Positions 1-13,935 of a stretch of DNA of 64,000 nucleotides are shown here, piece by piece. The stretch's first letter is position 1. Each line of letters starts with the position of its first letter. The position numbers and the translations under genes are program-made. The DNA comes from Arthrobacter sp. OVS8 (GTDB lineage Bacteria; Actinomycetota; Actinomycetes; Actinomycetales; Micrococcaceae): NCBI GenBank assembly GCA_028370155.1, contig CP116670.1, forward strand, positions 558,001-622,000. The letters run 5' to 3'. The notes under the pieces were generated by a model. The model was given only the letters and a program-made list of their open reading frames with translations, was not told the DNA's origin and searched no databases.

Positions 1-303
1 TCCACCGCCCCGGCCGCGATCGGCCGACTGGAGGACCAGGGCCGCCCGCTCGACGCCGGCGAACCCGCCAACGTCACACTCGTGGACCCGGCTGCGCGCT
101 GGACCGTGGACCCTTCTAAGATGGCAACCATGGGACGTAACTCTCCGTTCGCCGGCCGGGAACTGCCCGGCAAGGTGGTGGCCACGTTCTTCAAGGGCCA
201 CCCCACCGTCCTCGACGGCAAGCTCAACACCCCGTACCGCTGGCTCCCGGAGACATCAGACCCTGCCCGGAACACCGGCACCGCAGCGGCGGGCCGCAAC
301 TGA
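1..303 (+). CDS. pyrC: Dihydroorotase, C-terminal part
   Basis: Partial gene: the N-terminus lies before the window. It catalyses the reversible cyclisation of carbamoyl aspartate to dihydroorotate in de novo pyrimidine synthesis. The visible 100 codons carry the typical C-terminal end of type I dihydroorotases, with an NSPFAGRELPG segment followed by KVVATFFKGHPTVLDGKL. The stop codon (301-303) overlaps the ATG of the next gene by one base, and carA, carB and pyrF follow, so this is the upstream part of a pyr operon. The metal-ligand residues are in the missing part. Confidence 0.93.
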   Translation, partial: STAPAAIGRLEDQGRPLDAGEPANVTLVDPAARWTVDPSKMATMGRNSPFAGRELPGKVVATFFKGHPTVLDGKLNTPYRWLPETSDPARNTGTAAAGRN

Positions 304-821
304 TGGTCAAGGAACTCTCCCTGATCTTCACGCTGGTCCTGATCGGCGTCGCCCTGGCCCTGATCTGGTTCGGCTGGCGGAACCGGCTGCGCCGCCAGTC
401 CGACGTCGACCCGCTGCCGGCGATCCCCGCGGTACTGGGCACCGCGGTGGCAGTCGCGGACGGGCAGTACGTCGCCTCCACCACCGCCGGTGACTGGCTG
501 GACCGCATCGCCGTCCACAACCTGGGGATCCGGACCAACGCCGAGCTCAGCGTGCACCCCGAGGGCGTGCTGTTCGACCGCTCCGGCGCCGGCCCTGTCT
601 TTATCCCGGCCGCCAGCCTCACCGGGGTACGGCAGGAAAGCGGCATGGCCGGCAAGTTCGTCGAAAAGGACGGACTGCTGGTGGTCAGTTGGATGCTGGG
701 CAGCCGTGAACTGGATTCCGGCTTCCGCACCCGCCACGCCGACGACAAAACCACCCTCCTCAACGCCCTGCAAGATTTGATCCCCGCGGCCCCTCAGGCC
801 AATGCCGATAGTGGAAAGTAA
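303..821 (+). CDS. Membrane-anchored PH-like domain protein of the pyr operon
   Basis: 172 aa. Residues about 5-25 form one hydrophobic helix followed by a basic stretch (WRNRLRR), so an N-terminal anchor with a cytoplasmic domain is likely. The rest is a soluble beta-rich domain of the PH-like type annotated in actinobacterial pyr operons; its function is not established. The ATG overlaps the pyrC stop (TGATG) and its own stop lies 4 nt before the chosen carA start, so it is translationally coupled inside the pyrimidine operon. No catalytic motif is visible. Confidence 0.75.
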   Translation: MVKELSLIFTLVLIGVALALIWFGWRNRLRRQSDVDPLPAIPAVLGTAVAVADGQYVASTTAGDWLDRIAVHNLGIRTNAELSVHPEGVLFDRSGAGPVFIPAASLTGVRQESGMAGKFVEKDGLLVVSWMLGSRELDSGFRTRHADDKTTLLNALQDLIPAAPQANADSGK

Positions 822-825
822 CAAC

Positions 826-2051
826 GTGACGGACCCCAACCAAATGACATCTTCCGCAGCAGCCTCCACCCCGGCAGCCCTCGTCCTCGAGGACGGCCGG
901 ATCTTCCGCGGGACCAGCTACGGCGCCACCGGAACCGCCCTCGGCGAAGCCGTGTTCGCGACCGGCATGACCGGCTACCAGGAAACCATCACGGACCCCT
1001 CCTACGCCCGCCAGCTGGTGGTCCAGACCGCGCCGCACATCGGCAACACCGGGGTGAACAAGGACGACGCCGAGTCCCGGCGGATCTGGGTGGCCGGCTA
1101 CATCGTGCGCGACGCCGCCCGCCGGCCCTCCAACTGGCGCTCGGAACGTCCCCTGGACGACGAGCTGCTGGAGCAGGGAATCGTCGGCATCCAGGGCGTC
1201 GACACCCGCGCCATCACCCGGCACCTGCGCGAACACAAGACGATGCGCGCCGGCATCTTCTCCGGCGACGCGGTCCGCGCCACGGACAAGGAACTCGTGG
1301 ACACCGTCCTGGCGAGTGCCCCGATGGAAGGCTCACGCCTGGCCGAGGAAGTCAGCGTGGACGAGGGCTACACCGTGGAACCCAAGGACTGGGGCTGGGA
1401 CGGCGAGCCGCGCTTCAGCATCGCCGCCATAGATCTGGGCATCAAGCGGATGACTCCCATCCGGTTCGCCGAGCGCGGCGTCCGCGTACACGTGCTGCCG
1501 GCCACCGCCACCCTGGCCGATGTCCAGGCGGTCAACCCCGACGGCTTCTTTATGTCCAACGGCCCCGGCGACCCCGCCACCGCCGACAACCAGGTCAAGC
1601 TGCTCCGCTCCGTCCTGGACGAGAAGATCCCGTACTTCGGGATCTGCTTCGGCAACCAGATCCTGGGCCGCGCCCTGGGCTTCGGCACCTATAAGCTGCG
1701 CTACGGCCACCGCGGCATCAACCAGCCCGTGATGGACCGCCGCACCGGCAAGGTGGAGATCACCTCGCAGAACCACGGCTTCGCCGTGGACGCCCCGCTC
1801 GACGGCGCCACGCAGGCTCCCGAGGAGCGCTTCGGGCGCGTCGAGGTCAGCCATGTGAGCCTCAACGACGACGTCGTCGAGGGCCTGTCCTGCCTCGACA
1901 TCCCGGCCTTCTCGGTCCAGTACCACCCCGAGGCCGCCTCCGGGCCGCACGACGCCGCCTACCTCTTCGACCGCTTCATCGAGCTGATGGCGGACACTGC
2001 TTCTTCAAAGACAAAGACTGCCACCGAATCCAAGACTGAGGACAAGAAGTA

Positions 2052-2052
<1 letters not shown>
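826..2052 (+). CDS. carA: Carbamoyl-phosphate synthase small subunit
   Basis: 408 aa glutaminase subunit; it releases ammonia from glutamine for CarB. The N-terminal CPSase_sm domain starts with [12 protein letters not shown]. The C-terminal class I amidotransferase domain has the nucleophile in the segment FGICFGNQ (about residues 272-279) and the His/Glu pair in YHPEA near the C-terminus. I chose the GTG at 826 because a GGAAAG lies 8 nt upstream; an in-frame ATG at 844 is the alternative. The gene overlaps carB by one base (TAATG). The reading frame is intact. Confidence 0.93.
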
Positions 2053-5406
<3,354 letters not shown>

Positions 5407-5414
<8 letters not shown>

Positions 5415-6288
5415 GGCCGTCACCGCGGATAGGGCCGGCCGGGAGTCCTTTGGCTCCCGGCTGGGCCGGGCCATGGCGGACCGCGGTCCGTTGTGCGTCG
5501 GAATTGACCCGCACCCGGCGCTGCTGCACAGCTGGGGACTGAACGACGACGTCGCCGGCCTGGAACGCTTTTCGCTCGCCGCGCTGGAGGCGGTGGCTTC
5601 GCTCGCTGCCGCGGTCAAACCCCAGGTGGCGCTGTATGAAAGGCACGGCTCGGCGGGTATGGCCGTGCTGGAGCGTGTCCTCGCCGCGGCCGCGGAGGCC
5701 TCGGTCCTGACGATTGCCGACGCCAAGCGCGGCGACATCGGCTCCACCATGGCCGCCTACGCCGACGCCTGGCTGCGGGACGGTTCCGCCCTGGCCGCCG
5801 ACTCGGTCACGCTGAGCCCGTACCTGGGCTTCGAATCACTCCGGCCGGCCCTGGACCTCGCGGCCCAGACCGGGCGCGGTGTTTTCGTCCTGGCGCTGAC
5901 GTCCAATCCGGAGGGCGCGTCCGTGCAGCACGTTGGCGGCGCGGACTCCGTGGCCCGCCGGATTGTCCGGGCGGCAGCCGAGGAGAACAAGCGGTACGGC
6001 GTTGATCAAGACGGCGTGGACCTGGGTTCCACCGGCCTCGTCGTCGGCGCAACCGTTGGCTCCGCGCTCACGGACCTGGACCTGGACCTTGCAGCAGTGC
6101 GCGGCCCGATCCTGGCCCCGGGCCTCGGCGCCCAGGGCGCGACGGCGGCGGACTTGCGCCGCACCTTCGGCAGCGCGTACGGCCAGGTGCTCGGGACCTC
6201 CAGCCGGGACATCCTCGGCGCCGGCCCGCGGATCCAGGACCTGAGCGAGGCCGCGCAGCGGACCCTCGAGGAGCTCCGCTCGGCCTAG
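5407..6288 (+). CDS. pyrF: Orotidine 5'-phosphate decarboxylase
   Basis: 293 aa, intact; last step to UMP. The catalytic Lys/Asp motif is seen as ADAKRGDIGSTM (residues about 105-116), and the length and sequence fit the long type 2 family found in actinobacteria rather than the 230-aa proteobacterial enzyme. The ATG lies inside the 3' end of carB (8-nt overlap), which suggests translational coupling and marks the end of the pyr operon. A 304-bp gap follows. Confidence 0.93.
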
Positions 6289-6592
6289 GGAATCTGCCCG
6301 GGCTCGGCCGTCAGGCGCTGCGGGCACCCATTGGACGGAAATGGCCGCTACGACCGCCGTCTTAGCGGCCACCATCGCGAATGGTCGCAGTCGCCTGGCC
6401 GTCGGGCCGACGTCGGGTGTGCTGCGCAGGACCCGACCTTTGGACAAGCTGGAGCCGGGCCATTCGTCCATTGATTTCTGCGGTATCCAGACGGTAGGTT
6501 CAGGACAAGTCCGCGGTACCGGCCGGGGCGATGTCAGGCCCGTCCGGCCGGGCCGTTTGTGCGGTCCGTCTGACAATGCAGGGAGGCATTCA
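6289..6592 (+). promoter_or_regulatory. pyrF-mihF intergenic region with probable mihF promoter
   Basis: 304 bp without a convincing gene. A plausible sigma-A promoter is TTGATT (6471-6476), 18 nt, TAGGTT (6495-6500), which would give a leader of about 85 nt before the GTG of mihF. The first half (6289-6460) shows nothing else I can assign. The ribosome binding site of mihF is GGGAGG at 6581-6586. Confidence 0.4.
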
Positions 6593-6928
6593 GTGAGTTT
6601 GCGACCCCTCACTCCGCAGGAGCGTGCCGACGCCTTGAACAAGGCCGCCGCCGCCAGAACCACCCGGGCCGACGCCAAGGACCGGTTGAAGACGGGGAAG
6701 CTGACCATCGCGGAACTGCTCAAGGCCGGGGAGAGCGACGACGCGATCGCCCGGATGAGGATTGTGGAACTGCTGGAGGCGCTGCCTGGAATCGGTCGGG
6801 TGCGTGCCGCGGCGATCATGGACCAGTTGGGGATCGCCGCTTCACGCCGGGTCCGGGGCCTGGGAATTCACCAGCGCCGCGCGCTGGTAGATTTTATAGA
6901 CGACAAACAGCCCGGTCCGCCGCGCTGA
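6593..6928 (+). CDS. mihF: Actinobacterial integration host factor
   Basis: 111 aa from the GTG at 6593, which has GGGAGG 6 nt upstream. mIHF-type protein: a small nucleoid-associated DNA-binding protein, essential in mycobacteria and unrelated to the HU-like IHF of proteobacteria. The C-terminal half has the helix-hairpin-like segment [21 protein letters not shown] and a basic end ([16 protein letters not shown]). It lies directly before gmk and rpoZ, the standard actinobacterial arrangement. The open frame extends upstream to 6341, but that part has no family similarity. Confidence 0.88.
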   Translation: MSLRPLTPQERADALNKAAAARTTRADAKDRLKTGKLTIAELLKAGESDDAIARMRIVELLEALPGIGRVRAAAIMDQLGIAASRRVRGLGIHQRRALVDFIDDKQPGPPR

Positions 6929-6952
6929 CTCCAACCCCGCCCGAAGGAATAT

Positions 6953-7524
6953 GTGAGCAACAAACCGGGACTGACAGTCCTCGCCGCCCGACGGCTGTTG
7001 GTAAAGGCACCGTGTCCACCTACATCCGGGACAACTATCCCGGCGTCTGGCTTTCCGTCTCGGCAACCACCCGCCCGGCGCGCCCGGGCGAGATCGACGG
7101 CGTCCACTACTTTTTCAAGTCGGCCGAGGAATTCGACGCCCTGGTCGAGAACGGCGAACTCCTGGAGTGGGCCGTGGTCCACGGCCGCAACCGCTATGGC
7201 ACGCTGCGCAGCACCGTGGACGCCGCGATCGCCGACGGCCGTTCGGTGCTCCTGGAGATCGACCTGCAGGGTGCGCGGCAGGTCAAGGAGGCCGTCCCTG
7301 ACGCCCAGTTCGTGTTCCTGGCGCCGCCCAGCTGGGACGAAATGGTCCGCCGCCTGGTGGGCCGCGGCACGGAAACAGCGGAAGAACAGCAGCAGAGGCT
7401 GGAAACCGCTAAACTAGAACTTGCCGCTGAACCGGAGTTTGACCACACCGTCATCAATGATGACGTTCGTCGGGCAGCGGACGAGCTTGTTTCACTCATG
7501 GGGCTGACCCCGAACCCACGCTAG
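6953..7524 (+). CDS. gmk: Guanylate kinase (1 frameshift)
   Basis: Phosphorylates GMP to GDP with ATP. The GTG at 6953 starts the segment [10 protein letters not shown]. The P-loop, expected as GPTAVGKGT, is interrupted near 6986, where GCCGGCCCG appears as GCCGCCCG (one G lost). Downstream, the GMP-binding region ([21 protein letters not shown]) and the lid (RRLVGRGTE) are normal. Expected length about 190 aa. The upstream GAAGGA serves as ribosome binding site. Confidence 0.92.
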
Positions 7525-7563
7525 GCGCCGGGACGTATCGGCCCGTTAGAATTTGGAGAATTC

Positions 7564-7824
7564 GTGTCCACGAACCTTGAAGGCATCATCAACCCGCCGA
7601 TCGACGAGCTGCTGAAGGCTGCCGACTCGAAGTACGGACTGGTGATTTTCGGCGCCAAGCGCGCACGTCAGATCAACGCCTACTACGCCCAGCTGCACGA
7701 GGGCCTGTTCGAGTACGTCGGCCCGCTGGTCGACACCAAGCTGAACGAGAAGTCGCTCTCCATCGCGCTGCGCGAAATCAACGAAGGCAAGCTCGTTTCC
7801 ACGCCGATCGAACCTGCAGAGTAA
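7564..7824 (+). CDS. rpoZ: RNA polymerase omega subunit
   Basis: 86 aa, intact, GTG start preceded by GGAGAA. Omega helps fold beta' and assemble RNA polymerase. The segment [21 protein letters not shown] matches the conserved region 1 of omega. It lies between gmk and coaBC as in most actinobacteria and is probably co-transcribed with them. Confidence 0.93.
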   Translation: MSTNLEGIINPPIDELLKAADSKYGLVIFGAKRARQINAYYAQLHEGLFEYVGPLVDTKLNEKSLSIALREINEGKLVSTPIEPAE

Positions 7825-7849
7825 TTCCGCAGACGCAGACGGAGGTCAC

Positions 7850-9133
7850 GTGCGCATAGTCCTCGGAGTCGGGGAGGGATAGCCGCCTACAAGGTGGCGT
7901 CGCTCCTCCGGCTTTTTACTGAAGCCGGCCATGACGTCACCGTCATCCCCACGGAGGCCGCGACCCGCTTCGTCGGCGTCGCCACCTGGGAAGCGCTGTC
8001 CGGGCATCCGGTCAGCAACAGCGTCTTCGACGACGTGCACACCGTCAACCACGTCCGCCTCGGCCACGAAGCCGAGCTGATCGTGGTGGCCCCCGCTACG
8101 GCCGACCTGCTGGCGCGCGCCGCCACCGGCCAGGCCAACGACCTCCTGAGCAACACCCTGCTGATGGCGGCGACTGCCCGGTGCTGATGGCCCCGGCCAT
8201 GCACACCGAAATGTGGCAGCACCCGGCAACCCAGGCCAACGTCGAGACTCTCCGCAGCAGGGGAGTCACCGTGCTGGAGCCCGCCTCCGGCCGGCTGACC
8301 GGATCCGACTCCGGGCCGGGCCGGCTGCCCGAACCGGAGGCCGTTTTCGAAGCGGCCCTCGCCCTCGCCGGTGCGCCGGCGGTGCCCAACTCACCGGACG
8401 TGCCGCCCCCGACGCCGCACCCTCCTCGCCCGCGGCCGGCCGTCCGCTGGCCGGGCTCACCGTCACGATCAGCGCCGGCGGCACACGCGAGCCACTGGAC
8501 CCCGTCCGGTTCCTCGGAAACCGCTCCTCGGGCAAGCAGGGCGTGGCGCTGGCCGCCGCCGCCCGCGACGCCGGTGCCAGGGTCCGGCTGCTGGCCGCCC
8601 ATATGGACGTCGCGCCGCCGGCCGGCGTCGACGTGATCAGGGTGGAGACCGCCCTGGAACTTCGCAAGGCCGCCCTGCACGCCGCCGCCGATTCCGACGT
8701 CATCATCATGGCTGCCGCCGTCGCGGACTTCCGCCCGGCGGATGTCGCCGGGACGAAGATCAAGAAGCGCGACGACGTCGCCGATCCCGTCATCACACTC
8801 GTCCGGAACCCGGACATCCTGCGGGAACTCGTCGAGGTCCGGGATGCGGCCTCCCGCACCCAGCTGATCGTGGGCTTCGCAGCCGAGACCGGCGACGCCG
8901 ACGGCGACGTCCTGGACTATGCCGCGGCCAAGTTGCGCCGCAAGGCGTGCGATCTGCTGGTGGTCAACCATGTGGGTCAGGACAGGGTCTTCGGCGAGGA
9001 CACGAACTCCGTAGTCATCCTTTCCCGCACCGGCTCCGAACCCCAAGAGGCGTCGGGTTCCAAATCCGACGTTGCGGCTGCCGTGATCGACCGCATCAGC
9101 GCCGAGCTGAACCGGGTTGTCCCGCCGGCCTGA
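7850..9133 (+). CDS. coaBC: Phosphopantothenoylcysteine decarboxylase/synthase (3 frameshifts)
   Basis: Bifunctional coenzyme A enzyme: an N-terminal flavin decarboxylase (CoaC) and a C-terminal CTP-dependent synthetase (CoaB). The start is GTG 7850 after GGAGG. The CoaC flavin-binding start (RIVLGVGGGIAAYK) breaks at 7871-7874 (GGGG, one C missing). The active-site region PVLMAPAMHTEMW is preceded by a C loss near 8177, and the linker breaks near 8390-8440. CoaB shows SAGGTREPLDPVRFLGNRSSG and AAVADFRP. Expected length about 428 aa. Confidence 0.92.
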
Positions 9134-9211
9134 GCCTGGCGTAAGCAACGTCTCCTTAGCACGGGGACACACGCCGCCGGACGTCCGTTTTCCAACCAGT
9201 AAGGTAGTTGA

Positions 9212-10445
9212 GTGACTTTACCGCTGCACATCCCTGACTTCCACGGGTCCACGCCCGCCTCGCTCCGGCTGTTCACGTCCGAGTCGGTGACCGAAGGACA
9301 TCCCGACAAGATCTGTGACCAGATCAGCGATGCCATCCTCGACGCCCTGCTGGCCAAGGACCCCGAGTCCCGGGTCGCCGTGGAGACGTTGGCCACCACC
9401 GGGCTGGTCCACGTCGCCGGCGAGGTCACCACTGACGCGTACGTCGAAATCCCGCAGATCGTCCGGGAGACCATCCTGGGCATCGGCTACGACTCCTCGG
9501 CCAACGGTTTCGACGGCGCCCGCTGTGGCGTGTCGGTCTCCATCGGCCAGCAGTCCAACGACATCGCCGGGGCGTCTTTAACTCGCTCGAAGCCCGCGAA
9601 GGCCGCCAGGAGGACGACTACGACCTCCAGGGCGCCGGCGACCAGGGCCTGATGTTCGGCTACGCCAGCGACGAGACCCCTCCTACATGCCGGTCCCGAT
9701 CTGGCTTGCGCACCGGCTCTCCGAGCGGCTGACCGAAGTCCGCAAGAACGGCGAGCTCGCCTACCTGCGCCCCGACGGCAAAACCCAGGTCACCGTAGGC
9801 TACGACGGCGACCGGCCCGTCTCGGTGGAGACCGTCGTGATTTCCAGCCAGCACGCCGAAGGCGCCAGCCTGGACCAGCTCCGTGCCGACCTCGCCGCCC
9901 ACGTGGTGGACCCGGTCATGGCGCTGTCCAACCTGGACATCTCGCGGACCAGGAACATCCTGAACCCGGCCGGTGCGTTCGTCATCGGCGGCCCGGTGGG
10001 CGACGCCGGCCTCACCGGCCGCAAGATCATCGTGGACACCTATGGCGGCATGGCCCGGCACGGCGGCGGCGCCTTCTCGGGCAAGGATCCGTCCAAGGTG
10101 GACCGTTCGGCGGCGTACGCGATGCGCTGGGTGGCCAAGAACGTTGTGGCGGCCGGCCTCGCGAAGCGCGCCGAAATCCAGATCGCCTACGCGATCGGCC
10201 AGGCCCGGCCGGTGGGAACCTATGTTGAGACCTTCGGCACCGAGACCGTGGATCCGGCCAGGATCAGCGCCGCGATCGCCGAGATCTTCGACCTGCGCCC
10301 GCGCGCGATCATCGATGCCCTCGACCTCAAGCGCCCGATCTACGCCAAGACCGCGGCCCACGGCCACTTCGGCCGCGAGGACCCCGACTTCACGTGGGAG
10401 CGCCTCGACCGCGTGGACGAGCTGAAGGCCTTCTTCAACGCCTGA
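9212..10445 (+). CDS. metK: S-adenosylmethionine synthetase (2 frameshifts)
   Basis: Makes S-adenosylmethionine from methionine and ATP. The GTG start leads into the motif [20 protein letters not shown]. The frame is lost at 9569-9572 (expected IAGGVFNS) and near 9677 (expected DETPSYMP) and recovers each time. The hallmark [19 protein letters not shown] is intact near 10070, and HGHFGRED closes the protein. Expected length about 411 aa. No SAM riboswitch fits in the 78-bp upstream gap. Confidence 0.93.
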
Positions 10446-10658
10446 GCCGTCACGTCCCTGTTTTGAAAGGCCGTCCTGACACGCAGTCTTGAGTGGCTGT
10501 CCTGGACTGCAGTCTCGAATTAATGTCACTGCCCTGTAATGTCACTGCCCTGTGATGTGCTGTAGCCAGGCCGCCGGTACCGGCGGCCTGGCTACTCTCA
10601 ATTGGGCCGGAGTTTCGTAGGCCGGCATCGACCCGCTGTTGAAGGGAGGACCCGCGCG
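10446..10658. repeat. metK-priA gap with tandem repeats and a 32-nt perfect palindrome
   Basis: Three structures follow each other. A degenerate 21-nt direct repeat occurs at 10473-10493 and 10499-10519 (GTCCTG...GCAGTCT). A 16-nt tandem repeat AATGTCACTGCCCTGT occurs at 10522-10537 and 10538-10553, with a partial third copy. A perfect inverted repeat with no unpaired loop spans 10563-10594 (half TAGCCAGGCCGCCGGT); it could be the metK terminator although no T run follows. The priA ribosome binding site GAAGGGAGGA lies at 10641-10650. Confidence 0.7.
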
Positions 10659-12814
10659 ATGAGCCAGCGCCATGGCGCCGCGGCGTCGGACGAACCCCTG
10701 CAGCTGTCGCTGCTCCACGGCTTCCCTCCTCCGTGGCCGCAGCAGCCGGCCCCGCCCTGGCTGCCCGGCTCCCGGTGGCCCGGGTGCGGCTGGAGTCCTC
10801 CCTCCCGCACCTTGACCGGCCCTTCGACTACAGCGTGCCCGCCGCGCTCGATACGGCGGCGCAGCCCGGCGTCCGGGTGAAGGTGAAGTTCAATGGCCAG
10901 GATCTCGCCGGATACCTCATGGACCGGGTGGCGGAGTCCGACGCAGGCCACCCCTCGTGCCGCTGCATAAGGTGGTCTCTCCCGTTCCGGTGCTGGTGCC
11001 TGCCGTCGCCGAACTCGCCGTACGTGTGGCAGCGCGGTATGCCGGCAGCGTCAGCGACGTGCTGCGTGTCGCCGTGCCGCCGCGGATGGCGAAACTCGAG
11101 AAAGACCTTGCCCCTGAGGGGGCCCTGGATCCTTCCCTCTTCGCTGATGACGGCGCCGAAGCCGGAGCGTCCATCCCTGCCGGCCTGGAAGCCTCCGGCT
11201 GGACCTCATACCGCAACGGCCGGGCCTTCCTGCAGCACCTCAATGCGGGTGAGTCGCCGCGGGCCGTGCTCAACGCGCTCCAAGGTTACGGACCCGGAGG
11301 CTGGCCCCGGCTGATCGCCGAGGCCGTGGCCGCCGTCCGCCTGTCCGGCCGGGGCGCCGTCGTCGTCGTGCCCGACCACCGGGACCTGGACCGGGTGGAA
11401 GCGGCGCTCCTGCAGCACCTGCCCGCCGGGGACATCGCCCGGCTCACCGCGGACGACGGCCAGACGCCGCGCTACCGCAGCTTCCTGCGGATCCTCAGCG
11501 GCGCGGCCGGGGTGGCCGTCGGCACCCGGTCCGCCGCGTACGCTCCCGTCCATAACCTCGGACTCGTGGTCTGCTGGGACGACGGCGACGATCTGCACAT
11601 CGAGCAGCGCTCACCGTATGCGCACTCCCGCGAAGTCCTGCTGCTGCGCGCCGAACAGGAGGGCGCCGCCTGCCTGCTCGCCGGGCACACCCGGAGCACC
11701 GAGACGCAGCGCCTCGTCGAGGCAGGGTGGGCGCGGCCGGTGGAAGCGGACCGCCCGGTGGTCCGCCGGAACGTTCCGCGGGTGCTGAACACCGCTGACA
11801 GCTACGAACTCGAACACGACCCGCTGGCAAGGATCGCCCGGCTGCCCGGCGCCGCCTGGCGTGCCGCGAAGGAAGGTCTGGAACGCGGCCCGGTCCTGGT
11901 CCAGGTGGCACGGGCGGGCTACGCGCCGTCGCTTGCCTGCGAGAACTGCCGTGAGCCGGCGCGTTGCCCCGCCTGCAGCGGGCCGCTCGCCATCGCCGGG
12001 GCCACCGGGAGCTCCGCCGTGCCGCAGTGCCGCTGGTGTTCGACGCCGGCCGCCGCGTGGCGCTGCACCACGTGCAACGGTGTCCGGCTCCGAAGGGGTG
12101 CCACGGGGGCGCTGCGCACGGCCGAGGAGCTGGGCCGCGCCTTCCCGGGCAAGCCGGTGATCACCTCGTCCGGGGACCGGGTACTGGCCACGGTTCCTGA
12201 CTCGAAGGCCTTGGTGGTGGCCACCGTCGGCGCGGAACCGGTCGCGGCCGGCGGCTACGCAGCGGCGCTGCTGCTCGACGGCGACTCGCTGCTGCGCCGC
12301 GAAAACCTGCGGGCGGGGAGGACGCCGTCCGGCGCTGGTTCAACGCGGCGGCCCTGGTCCGCCCCGCGGGGACGGCGGCCTGGTGGTCATCACCGCGGAC
12401 GACGCCGCCGGCGTGGGCGCCCTGCTGCGCTGGGACCCCGCCGGCTACGCCCAGCGGGAACTGTCCCTGCGCCAGGAACTGCAGCTGCCCCCGTCCGTCC
12501 GGGTCGCGTCCATTACCGGCGGCCGGACCGCCGTCGGGCATTTCAGCCAGGCCGTTGAGCAGCAGCTGGCTGCGCAGGACATCGTGTTGCGGACCGCCGG
12601 CCCGGCCCCCTTGTGATGGCCGGTGCCCCGGCCCGGCCGGAAGCCAGGGAAAGCCGCGCGTGCCGCCGAGGAGGACGTCCGGACGCTGCTGTTCATCCCC
12701 TACGGCCAGGCCGCACACGTCACCAAAGTGCTGCGGGCGGTCAAAGTCGCCGCGGCCGCCAAACGCACTGACGATCCCGTGCAGCTGCGGCTCGACGGTG
12801 TGGACGTGCTCTAA
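10659..12814 (+). CDS. priA: Replication restart protein PriA, helicase-degenerate type (at least 5 frameshifts)
   Basis: About 719 aa once repaired. The N-terminal DNA-binding domain begins near VARVRLESSLPHLDRPFDYSV. The zinc-binding region has pairs CENC, CPAC, CRWC and CTTC (about 11938-12075). Where helicases carry a Walker A motif and DEAH box, this protein reads QGYGPGGWPRL and WDDGDD, so helicase ATPase activity is unlikely, as known for actinobacterial PriA. Frame breaks lie near 10720, 10937, 12315 and 12369, plus an in-frame TGA at 12614-12616 after which the same frame continues to the true C-terminus. Start ATG 10659. Confidence 0.88.
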
Positions 12815-12825
12815 GGGGTCGGCCG

Positions 12826-13935
12826 CTACTTCCGGCCCTGCCCCTTCGCCTTGCCCGGGCGCCGTGCGCGCAGCGCCACGGCCTCGTCGGCGACGGCCAG
12901 CAGCCGGCGGGCGGACTCATCCCAGCTGAAGTCCGCTGCGCGCTTCACCGAGCGGCGGGAGCGTGCCTTCCACAGGTCGGGGTCCTCCAGCGTCCGGACC
13001 GCCGTAGCGAACTCTGTTGGCGAATCCGGCTGGACGTAGCTGACGGCGTCGCCGCCCACCTCGCGGAAGATCGGAATGTCGCTGGCGATCACCGGGGTGC
13101 CGTGGGACATGGCTTCCACGAGGGGCAGGCCGTAGCCCTCCGCTTTGGACAGGCTGATCAGGGCCGTGGTGCGTCCCAGCATGGTCTCGTACTCGGCGTC
13201 AGTCACGCCGTTGTGGAAGACGATGTCCGCGCCCGCCGGTGCCAGCGCCTCGAGTTCAGCCCGGCGCTCCGGGGTGATCCGGCTGAGCAGGTGCAGGCTC
13301 ATGTCGGGGAGTTCCGCCATGCCCCGGACCATGGTCTCCACGTTTTTGTACGGCATGAACGAACCCATGTACAGGAGCGTCTTGTCCGCTCCCGCCCCGG
13401 GGTCCCGCGGCGTGTGGCCGTGCTGCGGAGCGTTGCCCACGATCCGGACGGGACGCTTGGTAAGCCGGTACTTCGAGATCAGCGAGGCTGTGGTGGAGCT
13501 GATGGTGGCGACGACGTCGGCCCGGTTCAGCAGGAGGCGCTGCGGCCAGAACGCCTTGTGGTACACCCGCCAGAGGACCCGGACCGGGGCCGGCAGGAAG
13601 CCGGGAGGGGCCGGGTGCTCGTAGTAGATCAGGTCGTGCAGGGTCAGCACCAGGGCGTACTTCCGGCCCCAGCTGCCCATGGTCTGCATGGGGCACACCA
13701 CCACATCGGCGCCGAGTTTGTTGACCTTCCCGGCGACGAACAGCTCGGCCGGGGACAGCGGGCTGTTGACCAGGGTGTACGGCACATCCGGCAGCATGGA
13801 GAGCTGGCGGACATCGCTGATCAGCATGGAGACGTCGGCGATTTTGGCCGTGGCAGCAATCAGGCTGGCGCCGTAGCGGCTGATGCCGTCATGGTGGTCC
13901 AGCCGGGTGAAACGGGCATCGATGAGGATTTTCAC
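12826..13935 (-). CDS. GT4-type glycosyltransferase
   Basis: 369 aa, intact. GT-B fold glycosyltransferase: the N-terminus [21 protein letters not shown] is typical for group 1 enzymes. The C-terminal donor-binding half has LLYMGSFMPYKNVETMV and the E-x7-E-like motif SKAEGYGLPLVEAMSHGTPVIASD. Donor and acceptor cannot be told from sequence; surface polysaccharide synthesis is the usual role. It overlaps the hydrolase upstream by 4 nt, so the two are likely co-transcribed. It is convergent with priA, with only 11 bp between stops. Confidence 0.85.
   Translation of the reverse strand: MKILIDARFTRLDHHDGISRYGASLIAATAKIADVSMLISDVRQLSMLPDVPYTLVNSPLSPAELFVAGKVNKLGADVVVCPMQTMGSWGRKYALVLTLHDLIYYEHPAPPGFLPAPVRVLWRVYHKAFWPQRLLLNRADVVATISSTTASLISKYRLTKRPVRIVGNAPQHGHTPRDPGAGADKTLLYMGSFMPYKNVETMVRGMAELPDMSLHLLSRITPERRAELEALAPAGADIVFHNGVTDAEYETMLGRTTALISLSKAEGYGLPLVEAMSHGTPVIASDIPIFREVGGDAVSYVQPDSPTEFATAVRTLEDPDLWKARSRRSVKRAADFSWDESARRLLAVADEAVALRARRPGKAKGQGRK

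Noticed and set aside
9134..9211. SAM riboswitch before metK
   Set aside because: Only 78 bp and none of the conserved core sequences are visible.
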